Below, one piece after another: positions 18,140-26,112 of a stretch of DNA of 64,000 nt. The stretch spans positions 248,001-312,000 of the forward strand of contig NZ_JBBYXL010000002.1 in NCBI RefSeq assembly GCF_039655865.1, read 5' to 3'. The translations under genes and the position numbers were made by a program. The notes under the pieces are model-generated. The model was given only the letters and a program-made list of their open reading frames with translations, was not told where the DNA came from and made no database searches. The first letter of the stretch is position 1. Each line of letters opens with the position of its first letter. This DNA is from Prosthecobacter sp. SYSU 5D2 (GTDB taxonomy: Bacteria > Verrucomicrobiota > Verrucomicrobiia > Verrucomicrobiales > Verrucomicrobiaceae).

Positions 18140-19168
18140 TTAACGCGCTGGCAGCATTTCGCCAGGGGCAGGTGCGGTCTTTCCTGACGCACCAAGCAAC
18201 CAGAGGTAAAGGGCGCTGACTAGGAGCGAGGAGAGCCCGATATGCAGCACCTGAGCGATGCCGACAATGCCGACATGCGCCAGGACGATGCCGAGCACCA
18301 TCTGGCTGAAGATGAGACCGAAGATGCTCCACTCCAGCCAGGCGGCGCGGACGAGGTGACGGCGGCTGAGATGCAGGAAAAGGATGCCTGCGCCGAGGAT
18401 GAGCCAGGAGAAACTGCGGTGGACGAGGTACACCCAGCTTTGCTCCAGCTCCACCACCCATTGGGAGCGCGGCTCGCCGGCATGCGTGTGCGCCAGGTGA
18501 TCCGTCAGCTCGCGCACTTGGGAGCCCATGACACCCTCAATGACGATGAGGGAAAACAGCACCCAGGCCAGCCCGCGCAGGACGGGAACCGGGCCAGTTT
18601 TCCAGACCAGCCGCCAGGGCCGGTCATTGGCCCGCCAGGCGGTGTAAACGAGCACGCACTGCAGCAGAATGGCCAGGGCCATGTGCAGGGTGATGATGCC
18701 TGGTTTAAGCCCGCTGAAGACGACCCGCGCGCCCAGCCAGGCATTCACCAATACCAGGATGAATGCGGCGACGGAAGCGACGAAGACCCGTTTTCGCCGC
18801 AGGCGGATCTGGCCAAAGGACGCGAAAAAGAGCAGCAGCATGGCCAGGCCCACCGGCAGGCTGGTCAGGCGGTTAATGTATTCAATCCAGGTGGCGACTG
18901 GATCAAACTCCGCCCGCAAAGTCTCCGGAGTGATGCTGGCGGGATCCCGCCCAAAACGGGCAGCTTTGGTACGGAACTTTTCCAGGTCAATCTTGTCAAA
19001 ATCAATGTCCGCCGCATTCGTCGGCGGCACCAGGCAGCCGTAGCAGAACGGCCAGTCCGGGCAGCCCAGCCCAGATCCAGTCGCCCGCACCACGGCACCC
19101 ACAAAGATCAGCACCTCCACGGTGATGAAGGCGATGAGGGCAAGGCGTTGGAAGCGGGTCCAGATCAT
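18140..19168 (-). CDS. ctaA: Heme A synthase (COX15/CtaA family)
   Basis: 342 residues and about eight membrane spans. The N-terminus shows the family signature GAVVRATGSGLGCPDWPFC followed by a YGC pair. Histidines at span ends (IITLHMALAIL, LVHRSFSWL, LFLHLSRRH, AHVGIVGIAQVLHIG) are the expected heme ligands. It oxidises the C8 methyl of heme O to make heme A for the aa3-type oxidase encoded just upstream. It is first in the heme/assembly unit and is separated from cox genes by a terminator near 19.35 kb. Confidence 0.92.
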   Translation of the reverse strand: MIWTRFQRLALIAFITVEVLIFVGAVVRATGSGLGCPDWPFCYGCLVPPTNAADIDFDKIDLEKFRTKAARFGRDPASITPETLRAEFDPVATWIEYINRLTSLPVGLAMLLLFFASFGQIRLRRKRVFVASVAAFILVLVNAWLGARVVFSGLKPGIITLHMALAILLQCVLVYTAWRANDRPWRLVWKTGPVPVLRGLAWVLFSLIVIEGVMGSQVRELTDHLAHTHAGEPRSQWVVELEQSWVYLVHRSFSWLILGAGILFLHLSRRHLVRAAWLEWSIFGLIFSQMVLGIVLAHVGIVGIAQVLHIGLSSLLVSALYLWLLGASGKTAPAPGEMLPAR

Positions 19169-19218
19169 GGAGCGGGGAGCAGTCTTCGGTGTGCAGTTTT
19201 CAGTCTTCGGTGCGAAGA

Positions 19219-19312
19219 AATTTTTGAACCACTAATGCCCGGCAATGGCCACTAATGTGAGAGTTCAGAAATATATTAGTGCGTATTTCTGGGCAATAGC
19301 GGTTCAAAAAAT
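19219..19312. repeat. Nested inverted-repeat element upstream of ctaA
   Basis: Outer arms TTTTTGAACC (19221-19230) and GGTTCAAAAA (19301-19310) are perfect complements over 10 bp. Inside, CACTAAT (19250-19256) pairs with ATTAGTG (19275-19281), and CACTAATG-like words recur at about 19230 and 19250. The element has no coding potential. Repeats with recurring CACTAATG-type words resemble intergenic repeat families I associate with PVC genomes; copy number cannot be judged from one window. Confidence 0.45.
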
Positions 19313-19337
19313 GGTTGGAATTGGGATTAGCGAGACC

Positions 19338-19374
19338 AAAAAAATGTCCCGCTCCCTGTTCAGAAGCGGGACAT
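19338..19374 (-). terminator. Intrinsic terminator of the terminal-oxidase operon
   Basis: Perfect 10-bp stem ATGTCCCGCT (19344-19353) / AGCGGGACAT (19365-19374), loop 11 nt. On the minus strand it is followed by seven T (complement of 19338-19344). It lies 31 bp after the stop of coxB and divides the oxidase operon from the heme-biosynthesis unit. Confidence 0.88.
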
Positions 19375-19404
19375 CCCGGTTAAAAGCTGAACAGGGAAAT
19401 CAAT

Positions 19405-20202
19405 TTAATTGGCGGCGACCGGGGCGTTCAGGGTGGCGGCAGATTTCGCGGCGGCGGCGGCGGATTGTTCCTTTGCCCACTCATCAAACTCGGGGCCAGG
19501 AACGACTTCCAGGTTGGCCTTCATCTGGGCATGGCCTGGGCCGCAGAGCTGGCCGCAGATGATGTCCCAGGTACCTTCCTTGACAGGCTTGAACCACATG
19601 TGGGCCTTCACGCCAGGGATAGCGTCCTGAGCGGCACGCATGGGAACAATGGCCAGGTTGTGAATGACGTCCTTGCTGGCCACGTCCACGATCACAGGAC
19701 GACCAAGGGGGAGCTTCATGGTGCCAGGGTTGATGAAGTCATCCTTGCCGTTCGGGTCCAGCAGATCACGACCAGTGACGTTGGTGGGGGCGATGCTGCG
19801 CATGTCCCAGGTGCTGAGCATGAGGTCGTCGCCGGGATACTGGAAGTTCCAGAGGAATTTTTCGCCCATGGCGCGGATTTTGATGGTGTCCGGGCTGGTC
19901 GGGAAGTCATCGGCCTGATGGGACCAGAGGGGGAAGGCGAAACCGAGGAGGAGGATGGCTTCCACGACGACCACGCCGATCTCAATGTGGGTGGAGGCAT
20001 GGCCGCGCACGCCATGGTAATCGGCTTTGGGGTTCTTGCTCTGACGGAAACGCGTGAAGGCGATGATCAGGAAAATGGACCAGCCGATGAAGAGGGCCAG
20101 CATGAACCAGTGCACAAAGCCGAGCATGTGGTCCAGGAGACCGCCGTGTTCGGAGGCGTTTTCGGTGATGCCAATCCAGGTATTGATGTCAGAGACGCTC
20201 AT
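19405..20202 (-). CDS. coxB: Cytochrome c oxidase subunit II with Cu_A site
   Basis: 265 residues. Two membrane helices (FMLALFIGWSIFLIIAF and a second over VVVVEAILLLGFAFPLW) precede a periplasmic cupredoxin domain. The Cu_A ligands are visible: His181 (VIHN), Cys216 and Cys220 (CGQLCGPGH), His224 and Met227. The usual Glu between the cysteines is Gln here; in Cu_A that residue binds through its backbone carbonyl, so the site should work. There is no fused cytochrome c domain, so a separate cytochrome delivers electrons. It is the last gene of the operon, unlike most cox operons where coxB comes first. Confidence 0.94.
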   Translation of the reverse strand: MSVSDINTWIGITENASEHGGLLDHMLGFVHWFMLALFIGWSIFLIIAFTRFRQSKNPKADYHGVRGHASTHIEIGVVVVEAILLLGFAFPLWSHQADDFPTSPDTIKIRAMGEKFLWNFQYPGDDLMLSTWDMRSIAPTNVTGRDLLDPNGKDDFINPGTMKLPLGRPVIVDVASKDVIHNLAIVPMRAAQDAIPGVKAHMWFKPVKEGTWDIICGQLCGPGHAQMKANLEVVPGPEFDEWAKEQSAAAAAKSAATLNAPVAAN

Positions 20203-20219
20203 GAGTGATTCGGGGGAGA

Positions 20220-20414
20220 TTATTGAAGAGGCACGTCTGCGGGAAGACGGCTTTGTTTGCGCGCGAAGTTAAAGAAAATGAGGCCCACGGCACCCATGCC
20301 AATGACCAGAAAGCCTAGCATCACCAGCACCGCCAGATCCTGAGCCTGGGCCATGACACTGCCCGGGTCCGGACGGCAGGTGGCGCAGGCGAGCTGGAAA
20401 AGATGGGCGTTCAT
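20220..20414 (-). CDS. Small single-TM protein between Cox subunits
   Basis: 64 residues from the ATG complement 20412-20414; a longer frame begins only with TTG and overlaps the next gene. It opens with MNAHLFQLACATCRPDPGS, containing a CATC pair, followed by one membrane helix (LAVLVMLGFLVIGMGAVGLIFF) and a short basic tail. No family is recognised. Its position inside the cox operon, tightly spaced between a 68-residue membrane protein and coxB, suggests a small accessory subunit or assembly factor. The Cys pair could bind copper, which is only a guess. Confidence 0.65.
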   Translation of the reverse strand: MNAHLFQLACATCRPDPGSVMAQAQDLAVLVMLGFLVIGMGAVGLIFFNFARKQSRLPADVPLQ

Positions 20415-20436
20415 GGCGGTGGAAAGGGAAAGGAAG

Positions 20437-20643
20437 TCAAACAATAATGGTGCGGCTCTTTTTTACGATATACCAGACAAGGTAGGCCGTCATGACGATG
20501 CTCAGCCAGCCGGCGAAGGATCCCAGACCGGCGACTCCCAGAGCAGCCGCCTGCTCAGGCAGCATGCGCGTCCACAGCCAGAACCCAAGATCGCTCAGAA
20601 TGGCGAAGAAAAGGAAGACGATGTGGAAGTGCTTGAGAGACAT
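20437..20643 (-). CDS. Small two-helix membrane protein of the oxidase operon
   Basis: 68 residues from the ATG complement 20641-20643 (MSLKHFHIVFLFFAI). Two hydrophobic helices (about 5-25 and 38-60) flank a WLWTRML segment, and the tail is basic (KKSRTIIV). No family is recognised. It lies 19 bp after the Cox IV gene and 22 bp before the next small gene, so it is co-transcribed. It probably acts as a small structural subunit or assembly aid of the oxidase. Confidence 0.65.
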   Translation of the reverse strand: MSLKHFHIVFLFFAILSDLGFWLWTRMLPEQAAALGVAGLGSFAGWLSIVMTAYLVWYIVKKSRTIIV

Positions 20644-20662
20644 GGCCGGTGGGGGGAAGGGG

Positions 20663-20989
20663 TTACTGGTTGCTTTCGTAAAATCCGGGGAAGACCAGCG
20701 GATCACTGGCAGAGAATACGAACAGAAAGAACAGCGCGATGGCAAATGCAGCGGTGAAAGCGAGGATCTTGTAAATCAGCTTGGCCTCGTGATTCAAGTG
20801 CATGAAGATCAGCGCCACCAAGCCCGCCTTGAAGGTGGCCACGATCATGCCCACCAGGATGTTCAGGCTGTGCGTGGGCAGTTCCACCGTGGAAAGCCAT
20901 ACCGTGACGATCGTGAAAAAGGCCAGCACCAAGCCGATGATCTTGATCCTCTTAATTGACTTGTGAATTTCTTCGTGACTGTCTGCCAT
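20663..20989 (-). CDS. coxD: Cytochrome c oxidase subunit IV (prokaryotic type)
   Basis: 108 residues with three membrane helices: LVLAFFTIVTVWLSTVEL, NILVGMIVATFKAGLVALIF with the conserved MHL next to it, and a C-terminal ILAFTAAFAIALFFLFVF. This layout, with a Lys in the second helix and MHLNHE after it, matches the CyoD/CoxIV-like subunit of bacterial heme-copper oxidases. It stabilises subunits I and III and binds no cofactor. It follows the Cox III gene in the same operon. Confidence 0.88.
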   Translation of the reverse strand: MADSHEEIHKSIKRIKIIGLVLAFFTIVTVWLSTVELPTHSLNILVGMIVATFKAGLVALIFMHLNHEAKLIYKILAFTAAFAIALFFLFVFSASDPLVFPGFYESNQ

Positions 20990-21030
20990 ATGCGGTGAGG
21001 GAAAAAAGGTGAGAGGGGAACAACCGGCGG

Positions 21031-22431
21031 TTAGAGGAGATAAAGCAGCGGGAACAGGAAGATCCAGACCAAGTCCACAAAGTGCCAGAAGAGGCCGCCG
21101 ACTTCGACACGGTTGGCCAAGCGCTCAGGGTCGTTGCGGAGCATCTTGCCATCAAACAGGAGGAAATAGGTCAGAACCAGGGCACCCGCCACCACGTGCA
21201 GGCCGTGCAGACCCGTGAGGGTGAAGTAGATGGCGTAGTAGGTATTCAGTTTCGGTGTATAGTTGGAGAAGAAGGCGATGTCTTTTTTCTCAAGGGTCAC
21301 CTGCGGATGGTGGCCATGGTCACCATGATCTTCGGCGTGACCGGCAGCCGCTTCCGCTTTGTGTTCCCCCTCAGCGTGGGCGGCTGGCGGTGTGGCGGAT
21401 TTGATATGCAGGAAAAAGGATTCCTTCTGGTGGGTAGCACTCTTCAGCGGGTCACGGTTCGGATAGTCCTTCTTGAACGTAGCCTTGGCGTGGTCGCGGG
21501 TGGAGATGAATTCCTGTTTCCAGCCTTCACCCAGATACTGGCTGCTCCAGGCGAGGGAGTTTTCCGCATCGGGCACGGAGCGGAGGTCCACTCCGTCCAC
21601 ATCAATGACCATTTTGTCATCCAGCAGCTTTCCCGTGGCGGTGGTGCCATCGGCAAAGGTGATGGAGCTGGCGGAGTAACCGAGAAGCTTGGATGGTTTG
21701 ACCTTGAAAGTGACCGGCTGGCTGGCGGTGAGCTTGACCGTAGTGTCAGCCACGATGTTCATCTTCTGGGCTTCCCGGTCCTTGCCCTGGTCGCGGAGAG
21801 CCTGTTTCCTTTTCTCAAGGGCTTCTTCAGCAGCTTTCACTGTCTTTTTGCGGAAAGCACCGAAGTCGCTCAGGGAAAGCTCTTCACCGGAGGCCAGTTT
21901 GAAGGTGGGGGCCTCGCCCTGGATGTAAGGGAGGACGTAGTCTTCAGGATCGGCATCAATCGCCTTGTTTTCGCCAGCGATGGTCAGGGTGAACTCAGTG
22001 GCTTCGCCAAAGGTGATTTCATAACCTTGCGGAAGGTGGCCGGTGAGGAAGGTGCCGTCGGTCAGCTTGACTGCGTAGTGAGTGAACTTGCCGTAATACT
22101 CGTAGCTCTTGATGCCCATGAAAGCCAGGGCGCAGAGGATGGTAATGGCCAGATAAGCCCTGAACTTGGCGATGTTGCGCAGTTTCAGGTTGGCCCACGC
22201 GAGAAGCACCGTCACGGAGGAGAAGATGAGCACCAGGGTGTTGATGAATCCCGGTGCGACAGCCAGCTCATGAACCGGCCAGTGGTAGTCCGCCCCCACA
22301 CGCAGGAAGATGTAGGAGGAAAAAAGGCCGCCGAAGAGCATCACCTCGGAGGCGAGGAAGAGCCAGATGCCGACCTTGGCATTGTAGAGGCCCGTATCGG
22401 GGCGGGCGGTGACGGTATAGGGGATGTCCAT
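21031..22431 (-). CDS. coxC: Cytochrome c oxidase subunit III with a large extra domain
   Basis: 466 residues, more than twice the usual five-helix form (about 200). Helices corresponding to Cox III TM3-5 lie at about 20-45, 60-82 and 92-112 (KVGIWLFLASEVMLFGG, then FINTLVLIFSSVTVLLAW). TM6-7 are at about 398-424 and 446-466 (GLHGLHVVAGALVLTYF, FWHFVDLVWIFLFPLL). Residues about 118-390 are a hydrophilic insertion between TM5 and TM6. It carries three DGT-centred repeats (TDGTFLTGHL, ASGEELSLSDF, ADGTTATGKL), a coiled-coil-like helix and a His-rich run around 351-375. By standard Cox III topology the insert is on the periplasmic side, near Cu_A. It binds no known cofactor. Confidence 0.9.
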   Translation of the reverse strand: MDIPYTVTARPDTGLYNAKVGIWLFLASEVMLFGGLFSSYIFLRVGADYHWPVHELAVAPGFINTLVLIFSSVTVLLAWANLKLRNIAKFRAYLAITILCALAFMGIKSYEYYGKFTHYAVKLTDGTFLTGHLPQGYEITFGEATEFTLTIAGENKAIDADPEDYVLPYIQGEAPTFKLASGEELSLSDFGAFRKKTVKAAEEALEKRKQALRDQGKDREAQKMNIVADTTVKLTASQPVTFKVKPSKLLGYSASSITFADGTTATGKLLDDKMVIDVDGVDLRSVPDAENSLAWSSQYLGEGWKQEFISTRDHAKATFKKDYPNRDPLKSATHQKESFFLHIKSATPPAAHAEGEHKAEAAAGHAEDHGDHGHHPQVTLEKKDIAFFSNYTPKLNTYYAIYFTLTGLHGLHVVAGALVLTYFLLFDGKMLRNDPERLANRVEVGGLFWHFVDLVWIFLFPLLYLL

Positions 22432-22478
22432 TGCGAAAGGGAGGTGCTCAGGTTTCGGGTCTCAGGGCTGGGCTCGGA

Positions 22479-24437
22479 TCAATGATGAGCAACCGGGGCA
22501 GGAGTCGGGGAGGCAGCGGCCACAGCAGCTTTGCCGGGCTCGGTTTCCCACTGCGGCAGGTAGTCCTGGGAGCAGGCGGGAACGCTGTATTCATAAGGAC
22601 CGCGGACGACGACCGGCTCAAAGGTGAAGTTGCCGTGCGGAGGCGGTGTTGGCGTGGCCCACTCCAGCGTCGTGCAGTGCCATGGGTTGTCGCTGTTGGC
22701 TTTACGGCCGCCCTTGATGCTGAGGAAGACGTTCAGGATGAATGGCACCTGGCCGAGGGCGAGGATGAAAGCGCCGACAGACATGAGGACGTTCAGGCCC
22801 AGGAGGTTGTTAGGCACATCCATGCCAACGAGGCCGAAGGTCCAGGAAGTGAGTTCTGTCACCCAGTTGGAGGCACTGCTGGTCTGCTCGAAGTATTTGC
22901 CACCGTCATACCAGCGGCGGTGGAAGCCGCCCATGCCCTGGATGAACATCGGGGCAAAGATGAGGTTCATGCCGAGCAGGGAAGGCCAGAAGTGCAGCTT
23001 GCCCAGGAAGTCGCTCATGAAGCGGCCGGTGATCTTTGGATACCAGTGATAAATGCCGGCAAAGAGGGCAAAGATGGTGCCGGGAGCCACCACATAATGG
23101 AAGTGACCGATGACGTAATACGTATCGTGCAGGGCCAGATCAATGAAGGTGAAAGCCAGAGGCAGACCGGTCAGACCGCCGATGCCGAACATGGGCAGGA
23201 AAGCAGATGCGAAAAGCATCTGCGGGGTGAAGCGGATGGAGCCGCCCCAAAGGGAGATCATTAGACCGGTCAGAAGGATGACGGAAGGGACGGAAATGAG
23301 CACCGTGGTGATCTGGAAGTAGGTGGACATCATCGTGCCCATGCCGGTCAGATACATGTGGTGGGCCCAGACCAGGAAGCTGAGGAAACCGAGGGTCAGC
23401 GCGGCATACACCATGGACTTGTAGCCCCAGAGAGGGCGGCGGGTGTTCGCCGGGATGACTTCCGCCAGGATGGCGAAGGCCGGAAGAATAAGCACGTACA
23501 CCTCAGGGTGGGCCAGGAACCAGAAAAGGTGCTGGTAAAGCAAAGGAGAGCCGCCACCGGAGATGTCCAAGTGCTGGCCGCCTTCCATGAGGCCGGTCGG
23601 GAGGAAGAAGCTGGCACCGAAGACACGGTCCACAAGCTGAAGCAGGGCGGCGACTTCCAGAGGAGGGAAGGCCAGAAGAAGCAGGAAGCTGGTCACGAAC
23701 ATGGCCCAGCAGAAGAACGGCATGCGCATCCAGGTCATGCCTTTGGCGCGCAGGTTGATCACCGTCGTGATGACGTTGACGGAACCAAGCAGGGATGCGG
23801 AAATGTTAAACACCATGGCCAGGAGCCACCAGGTGTGGCCGTGCATCCAGACATTGGTCACTGCGAGAGTCGTCGTGGAGGCCAGGGGGGAATACATCGT
23901 CCAGCCTGTCTGCACCGAACCCGTGCCGACAAAGAAGCTGGCAATCATCATCACGCCGCTGATGAAGAAGAGCCAGAAGCTCCACATGTTCAGTTTCGGG
24001 AAGGCCATATCAATCGTGCCGATCTGCAGCGGCATGACGAAGTTCACAAACCCGGCAAAACCCAGGGGCACAATGCCCAGGAAAACCATGATGGTACCGT
24101 GCATGGCACCGAGCATGTTGTATAACTCGCCGTTCACGATGCCGCCCGGTGCCCAACGGCCGATGGCGTCATGAAAGAAAGGTCCGATGACCGGCAGGCT
24201 CTCCACAAACAGCAGCCCTGGCACGGTCTCGCCGGGGAAGGCGATGCTCCAGCGCATGAGGAGCATGAGGAAGAAACCCAGCAGAAGGAACAGCAGGCCG
24301 CTCAGGCCATACTGGATGCCGATGACCTTGTGGTCACAGGAGAAGATATACTTGCCGAGGAATCCCGGCTCGTCGTGGTGATCATGCGCATGATCGGCTC
24401 CATGGGAGTGATCGTGGGTGGTGGCGGCGGCGCTCAT
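22479..24437 (-). CDS. coxA: Cytochrome c oxidase subunit I, A1-type
   Basis: 652 residues with about 14 membrane helices. All redox ligands are present: low-spin heme His113 (MHGTIMVF) and His447; Cu_B His310 with cross-linked Tyr314 (HPEVY), His359 and His360 (AHHMY); high-spin heme His445 (GHFH). Glu312 in HPEVY marks the A1 (D-channel glutamate) subfamily. It reduces O2 to water and pumps protons. The N-terminus has a His/Asp-rich tail (residues 8-21). Its neighbours supply subunits III, IV and II, making a full aa3-type oxidase. There is a 218-bp gap to the upstream cytochrome gene, large enough for an internal promoter. Confidence 0.96.
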   Translation of the reverse strand: MSAAATTHDHSHGADHAHDHHDEPGFLGKYIFSCDHKVIGIQYGLSGLLFLLLGFFLMLLMRWSIAFPGETVPGLLFVESLPVIGPFFHDAIGRWAPGGIVNGELYNMLGAMHGTIMVFLGIVPLGFAGFVNFVMPLQIGTIDMAFPKLNMWSFWLFFISGVMMIASFFVGTGSVQTGWTMYSPLASTTTLAVTNVWMHGHTWWLLAMVFNISASLLGSVNVITTVINLRAKGMTWMRMPFFCWAMFVTSFLLLLAFPPLEVAALLQLVDRVFGASFFLPTGLMEGGQHLDISGGGSPLLYQHLFWFLAHPEVYVLILPAFAILAEVIPANTRRPLWGYKSMVYAALTLGFLSFLVWAHHMYLTGMGTMMSTYFQITTVLISVPSVILLTGLMISLWGGSIRFTPQMLFASAFLPMFGIGGLTGLPLAFTFIDLALHDTYYVIGHFHYVVAPGTIFALFAGIYHWYPKITGRFMSDFLGKLHFWPSLLGMNLIFAPMFIQGMGGFHRRWYDGGKYFEQTSSASNWVTELTSWTFGLVGMDVPNNLLGLNVLMSVGAFILALGQVPFILNVFLSIKGGRKANSDNPWHCTTLEWATPTPPPHGNFTFEPVVVRGPYEYSVPACSQDYLPQWETEPGKAAVAAASPTPAPVAHH

Positions 24438-24655
24438 AGATTGAATGAAAAGGGACCGGGAAGACTACGTGTCAGAAACGGTGAAAGTCGTTGGAGTGAC
24501 GATCAAAATGGAGGACAAAAAGCGAGGCTCCAGACGGGACCGGACCCTCACCGTGGGAGAATCCTGAAAAGAGGGCAATGTGGCTTCAGAGGCTGCCGGG
24601 GGAGCCTTGCTGAAATCAGATTGCCATTTGCAGAACATGAAAGATAAAATCGCAA

Positions 24656-25399
24656 TTACGGAGCTGGAGCTGCAGCCGGAGCGGCTGCTGCCGTTGCACC
24701 GGGGCCGGCAGGAATGTCACCGGGGACGTTTTTGTCCTTGAAAGGCTCAAGCTCGGCCTGCGTCCACTGGGTGGCACGTTTCTCGTCAGCACGGACTTTT
24801 TCCACCATTTCTTTGGTGATCATCGTGCCTTCGTTGCCCCAGGTATTGCGGATGTAGGTCAGCACGTTGGCGAGGTCGCCTGCAGACATCGCGGCACCGA
24901 AGCCCTGCATGCCTCCGGGGAAGTTGTAGTTCTGGCCTTTGACCGTGACCTGGCCGACCAGACCGTGCTGCACCACGCGGATCAGACGCTCCGTGCCTCC
25001 GGTGACCCATTCAGAATCTGCTAGCGGCGGATACTGGCCAGCAAGACCCAGGCCGCTACCCTGATGGCAGCCACCGCAGACGGCATAACCGCTAGCACCC
25101 TTTTTCATGGCCACCTGGAAGGGATCGGCTTCAGCACCGCCATCGTTTTGTCCGGGGCGCGGGTCGCCACCGCCGAGCTTGCCGGTGGAGAAAGGATTGC
25201 TGACATTGAAACTGAAACCGCCCGTCATAGGACCAAGCTGGCCGCCGGCGATGATGGCGACGATCATGAACAGGAAGATGACCCAGACGGGAGCAGGTTC
25301 GTGACCGGGTTCCTGGTCAGATTTTTCACGCTTCACCGCTGCGTGCAGGCGGTCCAGATCATTGCTGTCAGGATTGGGGAAGGAGGAAGGAGCGCTCAT
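24656..25399 (-). CDS. Membrane-anchored monoheme cytochrome c
   Basis: 247 residues. An N-terminal cytoplasmic segment of about 36 residues, one membrane helix (PVWVIFLFMIVAIIAGG), a Gly-rich linker, and a cytochrome c domain with CGGCH at 108-112 and a likely Met ligand in GGMQGFGAAMS. The C-terminus is Ala/Pro-rich. It lies 26 bp after the CcoO-like gene and upstream of coxA. It probably hands electrons to Cu_A of the aa3 oxidase, which has no fused heme domain of its own. An alternative is a CcoP-like role with the CcoNO-like pair. Confidence 0.88.
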   Translation of the reverse strand: MSAPSSFPNPDSNDLDRLHAAVKREKSDQEPGHEPAPVWVIFLFMIVAIIAGGQLGPMTGGFSFNVSNPFSTGKLGGGDPRPGQNDGGAEADPFQVAMKKGASGYAVCGGCHQGSGLGLAGQYPPLADSEWVTGGTERLIRVVQHGLVGQVTVKGQNYNFPGGMQGFGAAMSAGDLANVLTYIRNTWGNEGTMITKEMVEKVRADEKRATQWTQAELEPFKDKNVPGDIPAGPGATAAAAPAAAPAP

Positions 25400-25425
25400 G
25401 GGCGGGGGTCTCGAGTGTTCCGGGG

Positions 25426-26112
25426 TTACTGTTTAGCTGCGGCAGGGGCGGCAGCGACGGCGGCTGGATCACCAGGGACAGGATAGTCTTTTTTCAGGGA
25501 GAGCAGGTAGTCCACCAGGGCTTCCGCTTCTGGGGTAGGCACCACTTCGTAGCCTTCTTTCACGGCGAATTTCTTGTGCAGCTTCAGTGCCTTTTCCGAA
25601 GTCTGCCCCTGAGCCAGACGCTCCGTGTAGAGGTGGGCAAAGGAAGGCATGTTGGACCAGTCATGCAGGCTCTTGGGAGCATACAGCATCTGGTGGATGC
25701 GCGCACGCTCAGGGGCACGCCAGCCGTAGTTGGTCAGGTCGGGACCGTTGCGCTGCACGCCGAGGAAAGCATACGGCTCATCCAGATAATCCAGAAGCGT
25801 ATTGGAGCGGACGGGTGCAGGCGGGCGGGCATCTTGGTCCATGCCCCAGCCTCTGCGCCAGCCGTCCAGGGCAAGCTGGGTGGGGCGGATCATCTGCGTG
25901 TGGCACTGGACGCAACCTTCACGGGCATAGACGAGCTGGCCCTGACGGTTGATGGGTGCAGGCGGATACTGGCCTTCCAGACCATCGCGGTCTTTGTCAT
26001 AGGGGACAGGGGACAGCGCCTGATACTGGATCGTCGGAACAATGATGAGGAAGAGCCAGGGAAGACCGAAGCTGGCAATCAGGGCGAGGATAAACGTGCG
26101 GAACTGGCTCAT
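25426..26112 (-). CDS. CcoO-like monoheme cytochrome c (cbb3 oxidase subunit II type)
   Basis: 228 residues: N-terminal membrane helix (LALIASFGLPWLFLIIVP), then a CcoO-like domain. Heme c motif CVQCH at 67-71 is followed by the CcoO hallmark TQMIRPT. The downstream RNGPDLTNYGWR and SNMPSF segments match CcoO, with Met as likely sixth ligand. An Ala/Pro tail ends the protein. Its ATG overlaps the stop of the CcoN-like gene by 4 bp (26109-26112), so the two are translationally coupled like ccoN-ccoO. The heme site looks intact even though the partner CcoN-like subunit lacks its heme ligands. Confidence 0.88.
   Translation of the reverse strand: MSQFRTFILALIASFGLPWLFLIIVPTIQYQALSPVPYDKDRDGLEGQYPPAPINRQGQLVYAREGCVQCHTQMIRPTQLALDGWRRGWGMDQDARPPAPVRSNTLLDYLDEPYAFLGVQRNGPDLTNYGWRAPERARIHQMLYAPKSLHDWSNMPSFAHLYTERLAQGQTSEKALKLHKKFAVKEGYEVVPTPEAEALVDYLLSLKKDYPVPGDPAAVAAAPAAAKQ

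Noticed and set aside
16517-18187. 556-codon plus-strand frame across the SCO and heme O synthase genes
   Set aside because: Both minus-strand genes have firm motifs (CPRGC, UbiA-type sites); the plus frame has none and is a GC-skew shadow.
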